Both the position numbers and the translations under genes were made by a program. A stretch of DNA of 64,000 bases from Alexandriicola marinus (lineage in GTDB: Bacteria > Pseudomonadota > Alphaproteobacteria > Rhodobacterales > Rhodobacteraceae), in the NCBI RefSeq assembly GCF_004000435.1, contig NZ_RBVZ01000006.1:1-64000 (forward strand), given 5' to 3'. The notes beneath the pieces were generated by a model that searched no databases, was not told the DNA's origin, and saw nothing but the letters and a program-made list of their open reading frames with translations. Below are positions 25,842 to 34,965 of the stretch, piece by piece; position 1 is the first letter of the stretch, and each line of letters starts with the position of its first letter.

Positions 25842-27782
25842 GTGTCGCTGAACACCGTCCACGGATTACTTTTGCGCATCGTGTCGATGCTTCCCCGGAA
25901 GGCCAAGCAGACCTTTATCATCGCGCTTGATGTTATGATGGTTCCGGTGGCTCTCGTGCTGTCGCACGCATTGCTCCAGAATTCCCTGCCGACAACGGAA
26001 TCCCTGTCTCAATCCTGGATGGCGGTGGCGATCCTGATGACGGTTGCCGGACTGCTGTGTTCGGCCATGGGCATCCACAAGGTTCAGCTCAAGGCCTATG
26101 AGACCCGCGCATTCGGGATGACGGTGGTGCATGCACTGGTCATCGGGGCCGTCGCGCTGCTTCTGGATCGGCTTGCAGGGTTCGACAGCCCGGCCTCGAA
26201 TTCGATCGTCTTTGCGTTTGTCTATCTCGGGATCTGTGCGGGCTCGCGGTATGTGCTCCTTCAGGGGCTGCACTGGATCTATCGCTCGTCGAGTGACCGG
26301 GTCCGCGTGGTAATCTACGGCGCCGGGCGCACCGGCAAACAGCTGGCCGCCGCGCTGAATACGGATGAGACGATCGTCCCCATCGCCTTTGTCGATGACA
26401 ATGCAGGCATGCAGTCGACGATCGTGCAGGGGCTTCGCGTCTATTCGCCGATCGCGATCTCGAGCCTCGTCAAGGAAAAACGGGTCGACCGGGTTCTCTT
26501 GGCCATGCCATCGCTGTCGCGCGCACGTCTTGCGCAGATTTCGGCGCGGCTCGAGGATATGGGCCTGAACGTCGAAAGCCTTCCCTCGTTTGCCCAGCTT
26601 GCCGGAAATGGCGCCCGGCTGGTCGAACAGCTGCGCCCCGTCTCGCCGGGCGATTTCCTCGGCCGCGAGCCGCTTGACCGGGAATTGACGAATGGCGCAG
26701 AGACCTATGCCGGCAAGTCGGTTCTCATCACCGGGGCGGGCGGCTCGATCGGGTCGGAACTGTGCCGGCAATTGATCACGACCAAGCCCCGCAGGCTCGT
26801 CCTGATGGAGCTGAGCGAGCTTGCCCTTTACAATATCGATCAGGAACTCGGGGCCCTTGGCCGCCGCCACGGGGTCGAGATCGTGCCCTGCCTGGGCTCG
26901 GTTCGCGACGCGCCGGTCGTGCGCAAGGTGATCGAGGATCACGCGGTCGAGATCGTCCTTCATGCGGCCGCCTACAAGCACGTGCCGATCGTCGAGCGCG
27001 ATCCTGTCCCCGGCTTTGCCAACAACGTGCTTGGCACGCAGGTCGTGGCGCAGGCTGCACTGGATGCGGGCGTGGGCCAGTTCATCCTGATCTCGACCGA
27101 CAAGGCCGTGCGCCCCAAGAACATGATGGGCGCGTCCAAACGGCTCGCCGAACTGGTGATCCAGGATCTGGCAAGCCGGTCCGATCCATCCCAGGGTGGA
27201 ACGATCTTCTCGATGGTCCGGTTCGGCAATGTGATCGGATCTTCGGGATCGGTCATTCCTCTGTTTGAGGAACAGATCGCCCGCGGCGGCCCCGTGACGC
27301 TGACCCATCGCGACGTGACCCGCTATTTCATGACGATCCCCGAGGCCGCCCGCCTTGTCCTTGTGTCGGGAACCTTCGCCCATGGCGGCGATGTCTTCGT
27401 TCTCGACATGGGTGATCCGGTGTCGATCTACGATCTGGCCCGCCAGATGATTTCGGCGGCGAATTACACCGTTCGCGACGAGGACAATCCCAACGGCGAT
27501 ATCGAGATTGTTCTGACCGGTCTGCGCCCGGGTGAGAAATTGCAGGAAGAGTTGCTGATCGGAACCGGCCAGACCACAACCCCGCATCCGAAGATCCTTC
27601 AGGCGCAGGAAATCCGTCTGTCCGAGATCGAGGTCGCGGCCTGCCTGAAATCGCTTCGCGGCGCTATCGCCGAGGCGAACAACACCGCCATCCGCGCGAT
27701 CGTCGGACGCTGGGTCGAAGGCAACCAGATCGAAGGTCTGCCCGAGCTGGTCGAACAACCGGAACAGACAGAACAGGCCTGA
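25842..27782 (+). CDS. Polysaccharide biosynthesis NDP-sugar 4,6-dehydratase (CapD/WbpM-type)
   Basis: The 646-residue protein has four N-terminal transmembrane helices, then a CoA-binding-like Rossmann domain (YGAGRTGKQLAAAL). A catalytic SDR domain follows with GAGGSIGSELCRQL and STDKAVRPKNMMGASKRLAEL. In the latter the usual Tyr of YxxxK is Met, as is normal in this subfamily. It likely makes UDP-4-keto-6-deoxy-HexNAc at the inner membrane for surface glycans. I use GTG 25842, nine bases after AGGGGGA. TTG 25788 and GTG 25821 are possible longer starts. Its stop abuts the convergent galE stop with no base between. Confidence 0.88.
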   Translation: MSLNTVHGLLLRIVSMLPRKAKQTFIIALDVMMVPVALVLSHALLQNSLPTTESLSQSWMAVAILMTVAGLLCSAMGIHKVQLKAYETRAFGMTVVHALVIGAVALLLDRLAGFDSPASNSIVFAFVYLGICAGSRYVLLQGLHWIYRSSSDRVRVVIYGAGRTGKQLAAALNTDETIVPIAFVDDNAGMQSTIVQGLRVYSPIAISSLVKEKRVDRVLLAMPSLSRARLAQISARLEDMGLNVESLPSFAQLAGNGARLVEQLRPVSPGDFLGREPLDRELTNGAETYAGKSVLITGAGGSIGSELCRQLITTKPRRLVLMELSELALYNIDQELGALGRRHGVEIVPCLGSVRDAPVVRKVIEDHAVEIVLHAAAYKHVPIVERDPVPGFANNVLGTQVVAQAALDAGVGQFILISTDKAVRPKNMMGASKRLAELVIQDLASRSDPSQGGTIFSMVRFGNVIGSSGSVIPLFEEQIARGGPVTLTHRDVTRYFMTIPEAARLVLVSGTFAHGGDVFVLDMGDPVSIYDLARQMISAANYTVRDEDNPNGDIEIVLTGLRPGEKLQEELLIGTGQTTTPHPKILQAQEIRLSEIEVAACLKSLRGAIAEANNTAIRAIVGRWVEGNQIEGLPELVEQPEQTEQA

Positions 27783-28808
27783 TCACTCGGCGTCGCTGCC
27801 GCGGTAGCCGTGGGGATTGGCGGATTGCCAGTTCCAGACACTCTCCACCATGTCGTCGAGCCCCAGCCGGGCCTGCCAGCCCATCCGCTCCCGAGCGAGG
27901 CTGCAATCGGCGGACATCTCGGCCACGTCGCCGGCGCGGCGTGCCACGATCTCAATCGGCAGATCGCGCCCGACGACTCGGCTGAAGGCCGCGTGCATCT
28001 CGCGCACGGAATAGCCCTGACCTGTTCCGATGTTGTAGACCTCGGCGCCCGACGTTGCCGCCGCGCGATCAAGCGCGGCGACATGGGCCCGCGCCAGATC
28101 CACAACGTGGATGTAGTCCCGGATGCCGGTGCCGTCGCGGGTGTCGTAATCCTCGCCAAAGACGCGCAATCTGTCGCGTGCGCCGGTCGCGACCTGCGCC
28201 AGGAACGGCATCAGGTTGTTGGGCACGCCGTTTGGATCCTCTCCGATCCGGCCCGACGGATGCGCGCCCACCGGGTTGAAATACCGCAGGTTCAACGCGG
28301 CCCGCCCGTCAGATGCCGCGGCCCAGTCGTTCAGAACCTGCTCGACCATCACCTTGCTGTGCGCGTAGGGGCTGATCGGCCGTATCGGATGCGCCTCGTC
28401 ATAGGGCAGGTACTCCGGCTCCCCGTAGACCGTCGCCGTCGAGGAAAAGATGATCCGGCCGCAATCCGACGCCTCCATCGCACGAAGGAGCGACAGGGAC
28501 CCCGCGACATTCACATCGTAATACTCGACCGGCTTCTGGGTGCTTTCTCCGACAGCCTTGAGCCCGGCGAAATGGATCACTGCATCGGGGCGAAAGTCTT
28601 GCGCGATCCGCGTGATCCGGCCCGTATCCCGGACATCGGCCTCGTGCACTTCCATCGGGCCATTGGTCAGTTCGCGGACGCGATCCAGCGCCACAGGAGA
28701 GCCGTTGTCGAAATTGTCGATGATCGCGACCTCGTGGCCCTGACCCAGTAGCTCGACCACAGTATGGGTGCCGATATACCCCGCCCCCCCTGTCACCAGA
28801 ACCCGCAT
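27783..28808 (-). CDS. galE: UDP-glucose 4-epimerase
   Basis: The 341-residue SDR-type epimerase has GGAGYIGTH at the N-terminus, IHFAGLKAVGES, SSTATVYGEPEYLP and the catalytic YAHSK. YFNPVGAHPSGRIGEDPNG and IRDYIHVVDLARAH complete the GalE signature. It interconverts UDP-glucose and UDP-galactose in the cytoplasm. It probably supplies UDP-galactose to the adjacent polysaccharide genes, although it is transcribed in the opposite direction. Start at ATG 28808. Upstream in-frame sequence to 28886 has no family similarity. Confidence 0.93.
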   Translation of the reverse strand: MRVLVTGGAGYIGTHTVVELLGQGHEVAIIDNFDNGSPVALDRVRELTNGPMEVHEADVRDTGRITRIAQDFRPDAVIHFAGLKAVGESTQKPVEYYDVNVAGSLSLLRAMEASDCGRIIFSSTATVYGEPEYLPYDEAHPIRPISPYAHSKVMVEQVLNDWAAASDGRAALNLRYFNPVGAHPSGRIGEDPNGVPNNLMPFLAQVATGARDRLRVFGEDYDTRDGTGIRDYIHVVDLARAHVAALDRAAATSGAEVYNIGTGQGYSVREMHAAFSRVVGRDLPIEIVARRAGDVAEMSADCSLARERMGWQARLGLDDMVESVWNWQSANPHGYRGSDAE

Positions 28809-28882
28809 GAACCTGCCCCTTCGCGCCGCGTGATTGATCGGCGCGGACAATAGGTGCGTCGCGCCAAAGTGGAAAGACCCGC

Positions 28883-30889
28883 TCACCCATCCGCAATGCG
28901 CGGCCGGCCCTGTACGGTGGCCCGAATGCGGGCCTCGATGAACAGAGGGCTGCCTTCGACCTCGACCTCCTTGATCTCGATCTCGGTATGCGAACTCATG
29001 TCCCCGATCCCCGCTGCGCGGGCCCGTCCGGCGGCCTCTGCCAGCAGCTGCGCTTCGGTCGCACGAATTGCGGCATCGCGGTCGGTGTATCGCATGGGCT
29101 CTGCCCGGGTATGGGACAGATAGACCCCCTGCCCTGCCGCGCTGACCGACCCTTCGGCATGAACGGTGATCTGGCCCACCACCGCGCCGATCGCATTCGC
29201 GACGCCGGCATGGGCAGGCAGGATCATCCGCACACCCAGCCGGGTGCCCACTGCGCCGTAGTAACTGGGCGCCGAGGCCCCCAGACCGACGACCGGAACA
29301 CCCAGCCGCAGGTCAACCTCGATAACCCCGCGATGCCCGTCGAGGCCCGCGCGGGTCAGCGGATGCCGCGCAAGATCGGCGTGTCCCGCCCCCCAGTCGC
29401 GCCCATCATCGGCAAAGGCCGCCTCGAGAAGGCAGGTCACCGTCTGATCGGTCAGCTGATCGACGATCATCTGCGCCATCGCCGTCGCATCCGGCGCCAG
29501 CCGGTTGCCCGCACCCGTGCGTTTCATCGAAAAAAGGCGCAACGCCTTTTCAGCCGCAAGGCCATCCCAGTCGGACAACAGGCCCAGCACATGCCCAGCG
29601 TCGGACGGCGTGAGCCCGCTGAGGATCACTTCGCCCCGGCTGACCAGGCGAAGAAGGGCGGGTCCCTCGATCCGGTTGCGCACCGCCTGCTGGACCGGCA
29701 GCGGCCCGCCGGCAAGCCTCTCGGCCACGGCCGCTTCGCGCCGGTCGAGGCCCGCGGGCATCACCGACCACAGGGGCACGGCGAACCGGCCCGCTCCGTC
29801 CGCTGCCATGCCCTGCGACAGGGCCTCATCCAGCGCGCGATGAACAAGCCCCGGATGGGCCCGCGCCAGAAGGGATACCGGCATCAACCGCCGAGGGCCG
29901 AGGACCAGCCCGCCATCGAGGCCCTCTTTCAGATGGACCTCGCTGTCGCCGCCCAGACCGGTCGTCCGCATCGCCACGGCCTCGACCATGGTCCGGTAGC
30001 GACCAACACGCGCACCAGCCGGATCGATCGCGGGCCGACCGTCCCGCAAAAGGCAGACATCCGTCGTCGTGCCGCCGATGTCACTGACCAGAGCGTCGCG
30101 TTCGCCGGTCAGCCAGCTGGCGCCCGCAATGCTGGCGGCAGGGCCAGAAAGGATCGTCTCGATCGGGCGTTCGCGCGCCAGATCGGCGCTGACAAGCGCG
30201 CCGTCCCCGCGCACGACCATCAACTCTGCCCCGATGCCGCGCGCATCAAGCTCGGCCCGGCAGGCGGCGATCAAGCCGTCGATCAAGCCGATCAGACGGG
30301 CGTTCAGCACCGCCGTCAGTGCCCGCTTCGGCCCACCGAGGGCAGTCGCGAGTTCGTGCGAACAGGTCACAGGCAGGCCGGTTCTTTCACGGATCACCGC
30401 GCGCGCGGCCTGTTCATGGGCCGGGTTCCGGGTCGCGAATTGCGCGGCAACGGCAATGCCGGTGATTTCGGGGCCCAGCGCCGCCAACCCCTGTTCCAGC
30501 GCCGCGATATCCAGCGGTTCGCGCGCCTCGCCGGAATGGCCGTGACCGCCCGCGATCAGGATCACCGGATCACCGCCCAGCGCCTCTTCGAGCCCGTCGC
30601 GCGCGATCTCGCTCCGGTCGAAGCCGATAAAGACCAGCGCGACGCGCCCACCCTGCCCCTCGACCAGCGCATTCGTGGCCAGAGTGGTCGAGAGCGACAC
30701 CATCGCGACATCCGAGGCCGCGATCCCGGTTTCGCTCAGGACCCCGTCGACGGCACCGGCAATACCCGGCGCAAGGTCGGGCCGGGTGGTCAGCGACTTG
30801 GCCGAACCGATCACCCGATCCGTCGTGTCGTCGATCAGGACGGCGTCGGTATAGGTTCCGCCCGTATCAACACCCAGCAAGATCGCCAC
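28883..30889 (-). CDS. Hydantoinase/oxoprolinase family protein, HyuA subunit type
   Basis: The 668-residue HyuA-type protein has an N-terminal ATP-binding motif LLGVDTGGTYTDAVL, then VRGDGALVSADLARERPIE and SGPAASIAGASWL, and the metal-site DIGGTTTDVCLL. The family hydrolyses cyclic amides such as hydantoins, 5-oxoproline or N-methylhydantoin with ATP. It usually pairs with a HyuB subunit, which is absent here. Translation starts at GTG 30889, seven bases after GAAGGAG. The importer upstream on the same strand could bring in its substrate, but a strong hairpin separates the two. Confidence 0.85.
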   Translation of the reverse strand: MAILLGVDTGGTYTDAVLIDDTTDRVIGSAKSLTTRPDLAPGIAGAVDGVLSETGIAASDVAMVSLSTTLATNALVEGQGGRVALVFIGFDRSEIARDGLEEALGGDPVILIAGGHGHSGEAREPLDIAALEQGLAALGPEITGIAVAAQFATRNPAHEQAARAVIRERTGLPVTCSHELATALGGPKRALTAVLNARLIGLIDGLIAACRAELDARGIGAELMVVRGDGALVSADLARERPIETILSGPAASIAGASWLTGERDALVSDIGGTTTDVCLLRDGRPAIDPAGARVGRYRTMVEAVAMRTTGLGGDSEVHLKEGLDGGLVLGPRRLMPVSLLARAHPGLVHRALDEALSQGMAADGAGRFAVPLWSVMPAGLDRREAAVAERLAGGPLPVQQAVRNRIEGPALLRLVSRGEVILSGLTPSDAGHVLGLLSDWDGLAAEKALRLFSMKRTGAGNRLAPDATAMAQMIVDQLTDQTVTCLLEAAFADDGRDWGAGHADLARHPLTRAGLDGHRGVIEVDLRLGVPVVGLGASAPSYYGAVGTRLGVRMILPAHAGVANAIGAVVGQITVHAEGSVSAAGQGVYLSHTRAEPMRYTDRDAAIRATEAQLLAEAAGRARAAGIGDMSSHTEIEIKEVEVEGSPLFIEARIRATVQGRPRIADG

Positions 30890-30896
30890 GTTCCAA

Positions 30897-30903
30897 CTCC
30901 TTC
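30897..30903 (-). promoter_or_regulatory. Ribosome binding site deciding the GTG start of hyuA
   Basis: GAAGGAG on the minus strand lies seven bases before the GTG at 30889. No ATG is suitably placed, and the protein family begins right at this GTG. Confidence 0.8.
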
Positions 30904-31004
30904 GCCGCTGATCCGCGACACTGTATGGCCGGGGCTTCGGCCGCAATCGCCCGATTGCGTCACCCCGGGTGCGGTAATCGCCCGCAGACCCTGTGGATGA
31001 CAAA

Positions 31005-31029
31005 GCGCGCGGGGGACATCCCCGCGCGC
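31005..31029 (-). terminator. Strong GC hairpin after the ABC importer operon
   Basis: GCGCGCGGGG (31005-31014) pairs perfectly with CCCCGCGCGC (31020-31029) around five bases. On the minus strand it is followed by TTTGTC, a poor U-tract. It lies 34 bases after the substrate-binding protein gene and before hyuA, so it could reduce read-through into hyuA or protect the mRNA end. Confidence 0.6.
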
Positions 31030-31062
31030 CCTATTGGCATCAGTCTCGAAACGAGACGCGGA

Positions 31063-32061
31063 TCAGTTCAGCGCCGCATCCGTGATGACGCTGGTCCATG
31101 CCCCAACCGGTTCGGACGTGATCACCGGATCAGAGCCGCCGGCCAGAAGCGTGGCGACGGTCCGGTCATAATCGGCGGGGTCAAGCGCGCCGTTGGACCC
31201 GGCGGTCAGCATGGCCACCTCACCCATCATGCGGATCTGGTGCTGTTCCGTCTGGGCGCCGGTCTCGTCATAATCGAGAACGATCATCGCCGCGTCTTCG
31301 GGGTTTTCCTCGGCCCATTTCCAGCCGCGCATCGATGCCGCGACGAACCGCTCCATCTTGTCGACGAAAGCCTCGTCCGACAGGTTCTCTTCGAGAACGT
31401 AGAGTCCGTCTTCCAGAGTGGCGACGCCCTGATCTTCGTATTTGAAGGTGATCAGCTCGTCTTCGGTGACGCCTGCATCGATGACCTGCCAGTATTCGTT
31501 GTAGGTCATGGTCGAGATGCAATCGGCCTGCCGCTGCAGAAGCGGATCGACGTTGAAGCCCTGCTTGAGAACGTCGACGCCGTTTTCATCGGCGCCATCG
31601 GTCTCGATGCCAAGCTGGCTCATCCAGCTCAGGAAGGGATATTCGTTGCCGAAGAACCAGACACCCAGCGTCCGGTTGGTCAGGCTCTCGGGGCCGTCGA
31701 TGCCGACATCGTCCCAGCAGGTCAGCATCATGCCCGAAGACTTGAACGGCTGCGCGATGTTGACAAGCGGCAGGCCGTTCTCGCGCGCGGCAAGCGCCGC
31801 GGGCATCCATTCGACGACCACATCGGCCCCGCCACCGGCGATGACCTGCGTCGGCGCGATATCCGGGCCACCGGGCAGGATCGTCACATCCAGACCCACC
31901 TCGTCGTAATAGCCGTTCTCAAGCGCGACGTAGTAGCCCGCGAACTGGGCTTGCGTCACCCATTTGAGCTGAAGCGTCACTTCATCCTGGGCAAAGGCCG
32001 GAGTGGCGGCAGCCAGAGCCAGCGCCGCCGTGGCGGCGATCATTCTTGTCTTCACGTTCAT
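31063..32061 (-). CDS. ABC transporter substrate-binding protein (NMT1/THI5-like)
   Basis: The 332-residue periplasmic protein has a clear Sec signal peptide ending ATPAFA-QDEV near residue 24. The mature part begins VTLQLKWVTQAQFAGYYVAL, the conserved NMT1/THI5-type start, and the hallmark GGADVVVEWMPAALAARENG follows. Relatives bind hydroxymethylpyrimidine, riboflavin-like compounds, sulfonates or nitrilated heterocycles. The neighbouring pyrimidine degradation genes suggest a pyrimidine or hydantoin-like ligand. That is inference. It is the last gene of the importer operon. GGAGG-type sequence precedes the ATG. Confidence 0.85.
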   Translation of the reverse strand: MNVKTRMIAATAALALAAATPAFAQDEVTLQLKWVTQAQFAGYYVALENGYYDEVGLDVTILPGGPDIAPTQVIAGGGADVVVEWMPAALAARENGLPLVNIAQPFKSSGMMLTCWDDVGIDGPESLTNRTLGVWFFGNEYPFLSWMSQLGIETDGADENGVDVLKQGFNVDPLLQRQADCISTMTYNEYWQVIDAGVTEDELITFKYEDQGVATLEDGLYVLEENLSDEAFVDKMERFVAASMRGWKWAEENPEDAAMIVLDYDETGAQTEQHQIRMMGEVAMLTAGSNGALDPADYDRTVATLLAGGSDPVITSEPVGAWTSVITDAALN

Positions 32062-32100
32062 TACCTCCTTGGTGGATCCCTGATTATTGTCCCTGAACGG

Positions 32101-32949
32101 TCAGCGACGGCGTTGTGACGGATGCCAGAACGTCGCCTCCCGCTCCAAAAGCGCCACGACCCCGTAAAACAAACTCCCCGAAAGGGCCGCGACGACGATG
32201 GATGCCCAAACCATATCAAGTGCCAGCTGTCCGACAGAGGTCGATATGCGAAAACCGAGACCCACTGTCGGTGAACCGAAGAATTCCGCCACGATTGCAC
32301 CGATCAGCGCCAATGTCGTCGAAATCTTCAGCCCGTTGAAAACAAACGGCATGGCTGCCGGCAGCCGCAGCTTGATCAAAGTGTTCCAATAGCTTGCCCC
32401 GTAGGTGCGCATCAGGTCCCGCTGCATGGCGGATGTGTCCTGAAGGCCGGCCACGGTATTCACCAGCATCGGAAAGAAAACCATCAGAACAACGACGGCC
32501 GCCTTCGATTCCCATCCGAACCCGTACCACATCACGAGGATCGGGGCCGTGCCGACAATCGGCAGGGCGGCCATGAAATTACCCACCGGCAAAAGGCCCC
32601 GGCGCAGGAAATCGTAGCGGTCCACCAGGATCGCGGCCAGAAACGCCGCCCCGCATCCGATGGCATAGCCCGACAGCCCCCCCTTCAGGATCGTCTGGCG
32701 GAAATCGGCCCACAGGATCGGCAGGTTCTCGACGAAGGCCACGCCGATCGCACTGGGCGGCGGCAGGATCACGCGCGGCACGTCAAGCCCGCGCACGATC
32801 AGCTCCCACATCACCAGAAGCGTGATCCCGAAGATGGCGGGCACGGCCAGCCTGACCCAGCGCGCCTTGCGCACCGGGCCATTGGCAAGCCACCGGTTCA
32901 GCGACCAGCCCAGCGCCCAGACAACGACTGCCGCCAGAACCAGCGTCAT
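32101..32949 (-). CDS. ABC transporter permease (TauC/SsuC type)
   Basis: The 282-residue permease has six to seven transmembrane helices and the EAA-like loop LMRTYGASYWNTLIKLRLPA that contacts the ATPase. It belongs to the BPD_transp_1 family used by taurine, nitrate and thiamine-precursor importers. It overlaps the first permease gene by four bases (ATGA) and is followed by the substrate-binding protein after 39 bases. It is located in the inner membrane and would form a heterodimeric channel with the other permease. Confidence 0.88.
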   Translation of the reverse strand: MTLVLAAVVVWALGWSLNRWLANGPVRKARWVRLAVPAIFGITLLVMWELIVRGLDVPRVILPPPSAIGVAFVENLPILWADFRQTILKGGLSGYAIGCGAAFLAAILVDRYDFLRRGLLPVGNFMAALPIVGTAPILVMWYGFGWESKAAVVVLMVFFPMLVNTVAGLQDTSAMQRDLMRTYGASYWNTLIKLRLPAAMPFVFNGLKISTTLALIGAIVAEFFGSPTVGLGFRISTSVGQLALDMVWASIVVAALSGSLFYGVVALLEREATFWHPSQRRR

Positions 32950-33893
32950 GCCGACAGCCCCATCGCCCGTTGGGTGCGTCGTTCGATCCAGCCCACAGCC
33001 CGGACAAGGAACGCCGCCAGCAGCGCCGCGGCAAAGAGGGCCGCCCAGATCTGCGTGGTCTGGCCATAATAGCTGCCCGCAAGCATCCGCGCGCCGAGAC
33101 CCCCCTTCTGCACCGGCAATTCACCGACGATCGCACCCACAAGACTGGCCGCGATACCAATCTTGAGAGAGGCGAACAGATAAGGAACCGAGGCCGGCAA
33201 CCGCAGCTTGATCAGCACGTCGCGGGACGAGGCATTATAGGTATGCATCAGATCCAGCTGGCTTTGATCCGGGCTTCGCAGGCCCTTGACCATGCCCACC
33301 ACGACCGGAAAGAACGACAGGTAGGCCGATATCACGGCCTTGGGCAGCATCCCCTGCACCCCCACCGAATACAGGACCACGATGATCATCGGCGCCAGCG
33401 CCACGATGGGGATCGTCTGGCTGACAATGGCCCATGGCATGACGCTCATGTCCATGGTTCGGGAATGGACGATCCCGATGGCAAGCAGGATGCCCATACC
33501 CGTGCCCATGGCAAAGCCCAGAACCGTGGCCCAAAGGGTGATGCCCGTGTGATGGATCAGGCCACGGTTGGAGAAAGTTCCGGACCGGATCAGTCCGCGC
33601 CGACCCTCGACCTCCTCGACGAATGTCGAGGCCCAGATCTCCTGCGCGACCTGATGCGGCGCGGGCAGTTTCGCCCTGTCCTGCGACCAAGACCCGCCCA
33701 GATGGTCGGTGTTGGCGAGAACCAGAGGGATCGCTCCCATGTCCCGCCGGACAGAGGCCTCGGGGGGCACGATCTCGGCGCCCGCCCGCTCGGCAGCGGT
33801 CAGAACCTCGCGCACGTTCATCGGCACACAGGCAACATACCAGATCGCCAAGATGTGGAGGACGACAACGAGGATGGGCCCGAGACTACGCAA
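32946..33893 (-). CDS. ABC transporter permease (TauC/SsuC type)
   Basis: The 315-residue permease of the same family as its neighbour opens with a membrane helix (LGPILVVVLHILAIWYV). A roughly 80-residue periplasmic segment follows, then five more helices. The ATPase-contact loop is LMHTYNASSRDVLIKLRLPA, very like that of the second permease. Two non-identical permeases in one importer are common for hydroxymethylpyrimidine and pyrimidine-type systems. The 239-base gap to the ATPase gene upstream holds no coding sequence I can support. Confidence 0.88.
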   Translation of the reverse strand: MRSLGPILVVVLHILAIWYVACVPMNVREVLTAAERAGAEIVPPEASVRRDMGAIPLVLANTDHLGGSWSQDRAKLPAPHQVAQEIWASTFVEEVEGRRGLIRSGTFSNRGLIHHTGITLWATVLGFAMGTGMGILLAIGIVHSRTMDMSVMPWAIVSQTIPIVALAPMIIVVLYSVGVQGMLPKAVISAYLSFFPVVVGMVKGLRSPDQSQLDLMHTYNASSRDVLIKLRLPASVPYLFASLKIGIAASLVGAIVGELPVQKGGLGARMLAGSYYGQTTQIWAALFAAALLAAFLVRAVGWIERRTQRAMGLSA

Positions 33894-34132
33894 GGGCGCG
33901 TCCCCGTTCGCCAGGCGCCGGGAGCTGCGCGATCAGGCATCCGTGTCGCAATAGGTGATCTGTCCGCATCTTCATGAAGTTGAAAGGAAACTGCCTTTTC
34001 CTGATGCCACGGTTCAGCCCTGTCAAAGGTTGGCCGTGAGCTGTGGAAGGACCCGCCTCCTTGTTTCCCAGGCGGGACGGTTCCGTCCGGGCAGAGGCGA
34101 AATTGCCCGGACGGGCCGTATGTCGGGTTGCC

Positions 34133-34948
34133 CTACTCGTCGACATGGCCTGCCCTCAGACCTTCGCGCACCCGGTGGGCGATCTCGATGAATTCGCGGC
34201 TGTCGCGGATATCGAGCGGCCGTTCCTTCGGTAGTGGGCTTTCGATCACATCGGTGATCCGCCCCGGCCGGGGCGACATCACGACGATGCGGGTCGACAG
34301 ATACACCGCCTCGGGGATCGAATGGGTCACGAAACCGATGGTCTTGCCCGTCCTGTCCCAAAGCTTGAGAAGCTCTTCGTTGAGCCTGTCGCGCACGATC
34401 TCGTCGAGCGCGCCAAAGGGTTCGTCCATCAACAGAAGGTCGGCATCAAAGGCCAGCGCCCGCGCGATCGAGGCGCGTTGCTGCATGCCGCCTGAAAGCT
34501 GCCAGGGATATTTCTTCTCGAACCCGGCAAGATCGACAAGCTCCAGCGTCCGGCGCACCCGTTCGGCCTGTTCCGACTTGGAGAACCCCATGATTTCAAG
34601 GGGCAGGCGCACGTTGCCGCCGATGGTGCGCCACGGATAGAGGCTGGCCGCCTGAAAGACATAGCCATAGGCCCGCGCGCGGCGCGCCTCGTCCGGGGTC
34701 ATGCCATTGACGCTGAGCGCGCCACCCGTCGGCGTCTCAAGCCCCGCGATGCAGCGCAGAAACGTGGTCTTACCGCAGCCGGACGGCCCGATGAACGACA
34801 CGAAATCGCCCCGCGCCACATCGAGGTTCACGTCGCGCAGCGCATGGACAGGCCCGTCGTTCGTTTCGAATGTCAGGTTCAGGGACCGGGCGGCAATCAC
34901 CGGTTTCGCGACTACGTCCGTTTCGGCTAGGCTCGCGCTATCCATCAT
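34133..34948 (-). CDS. ABC transporter ATP-binding protein
   Basis: The 271-residue ATPase has Walker A GPSGCGKTT, Q-loop FQAASLYPW, signature LSGGMQQRASIARAL, Walker B LLLMDEPFGALD and H-loop FVTHSIPEA. It is of the nitrate/sulfonate/taurine subgroup and powers the importer whose permeases and binding protein lie downstream on the same strand. It is the first gene of the operon. Its start is only 17 bases from the divergent cupin start, so its promoter must extend into the cupin gene. Two adjacent ATG codons (34948, 34945) are possible. Confidence 0.9.
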   Translation of the reverse strand: MMDSASLAETDVVAKPVIAARSLNLTFETNDGPVHALRDVNLDVARGDFVSFIGPSGCGKTTFLRCIAGLETPTGGALSVNGMTPDEARRARAYGYVFQAASLYPWRTIGGNVRLPLEIMGFSKSEQAERVRRTLELVDLAGFEKKYPWQLSGGMQQRASIARALAFDADLLLMDEPFGALDEIVRDRLNEELLKLWDRTGKTIGFVTHSIPEAVYLSTRIVVMSPRPGRITDVIESPLPKERPLDIRDSREFIEIAHRVREGLRAGHVDE

Positions 34949-34965
34949 TGACAGGAGGCCTCCGG

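Noticed and set aside
25866-27758. A 630-codon antisense frame under the CapD-type gene
   Set aside because: It follows the third-position GC pattern of the real gene, is rich in Asp/Arg/His/Gly and has no motif. The sense gene has complete catalytic motifs.
28988-31000. A 670-codon plus-strand frame under hyuA
   Set aside because: Low-complexity Arg/Gln/Gly-rich translation without domains. The minus-strand HyuA is intact with a good ribosome site.
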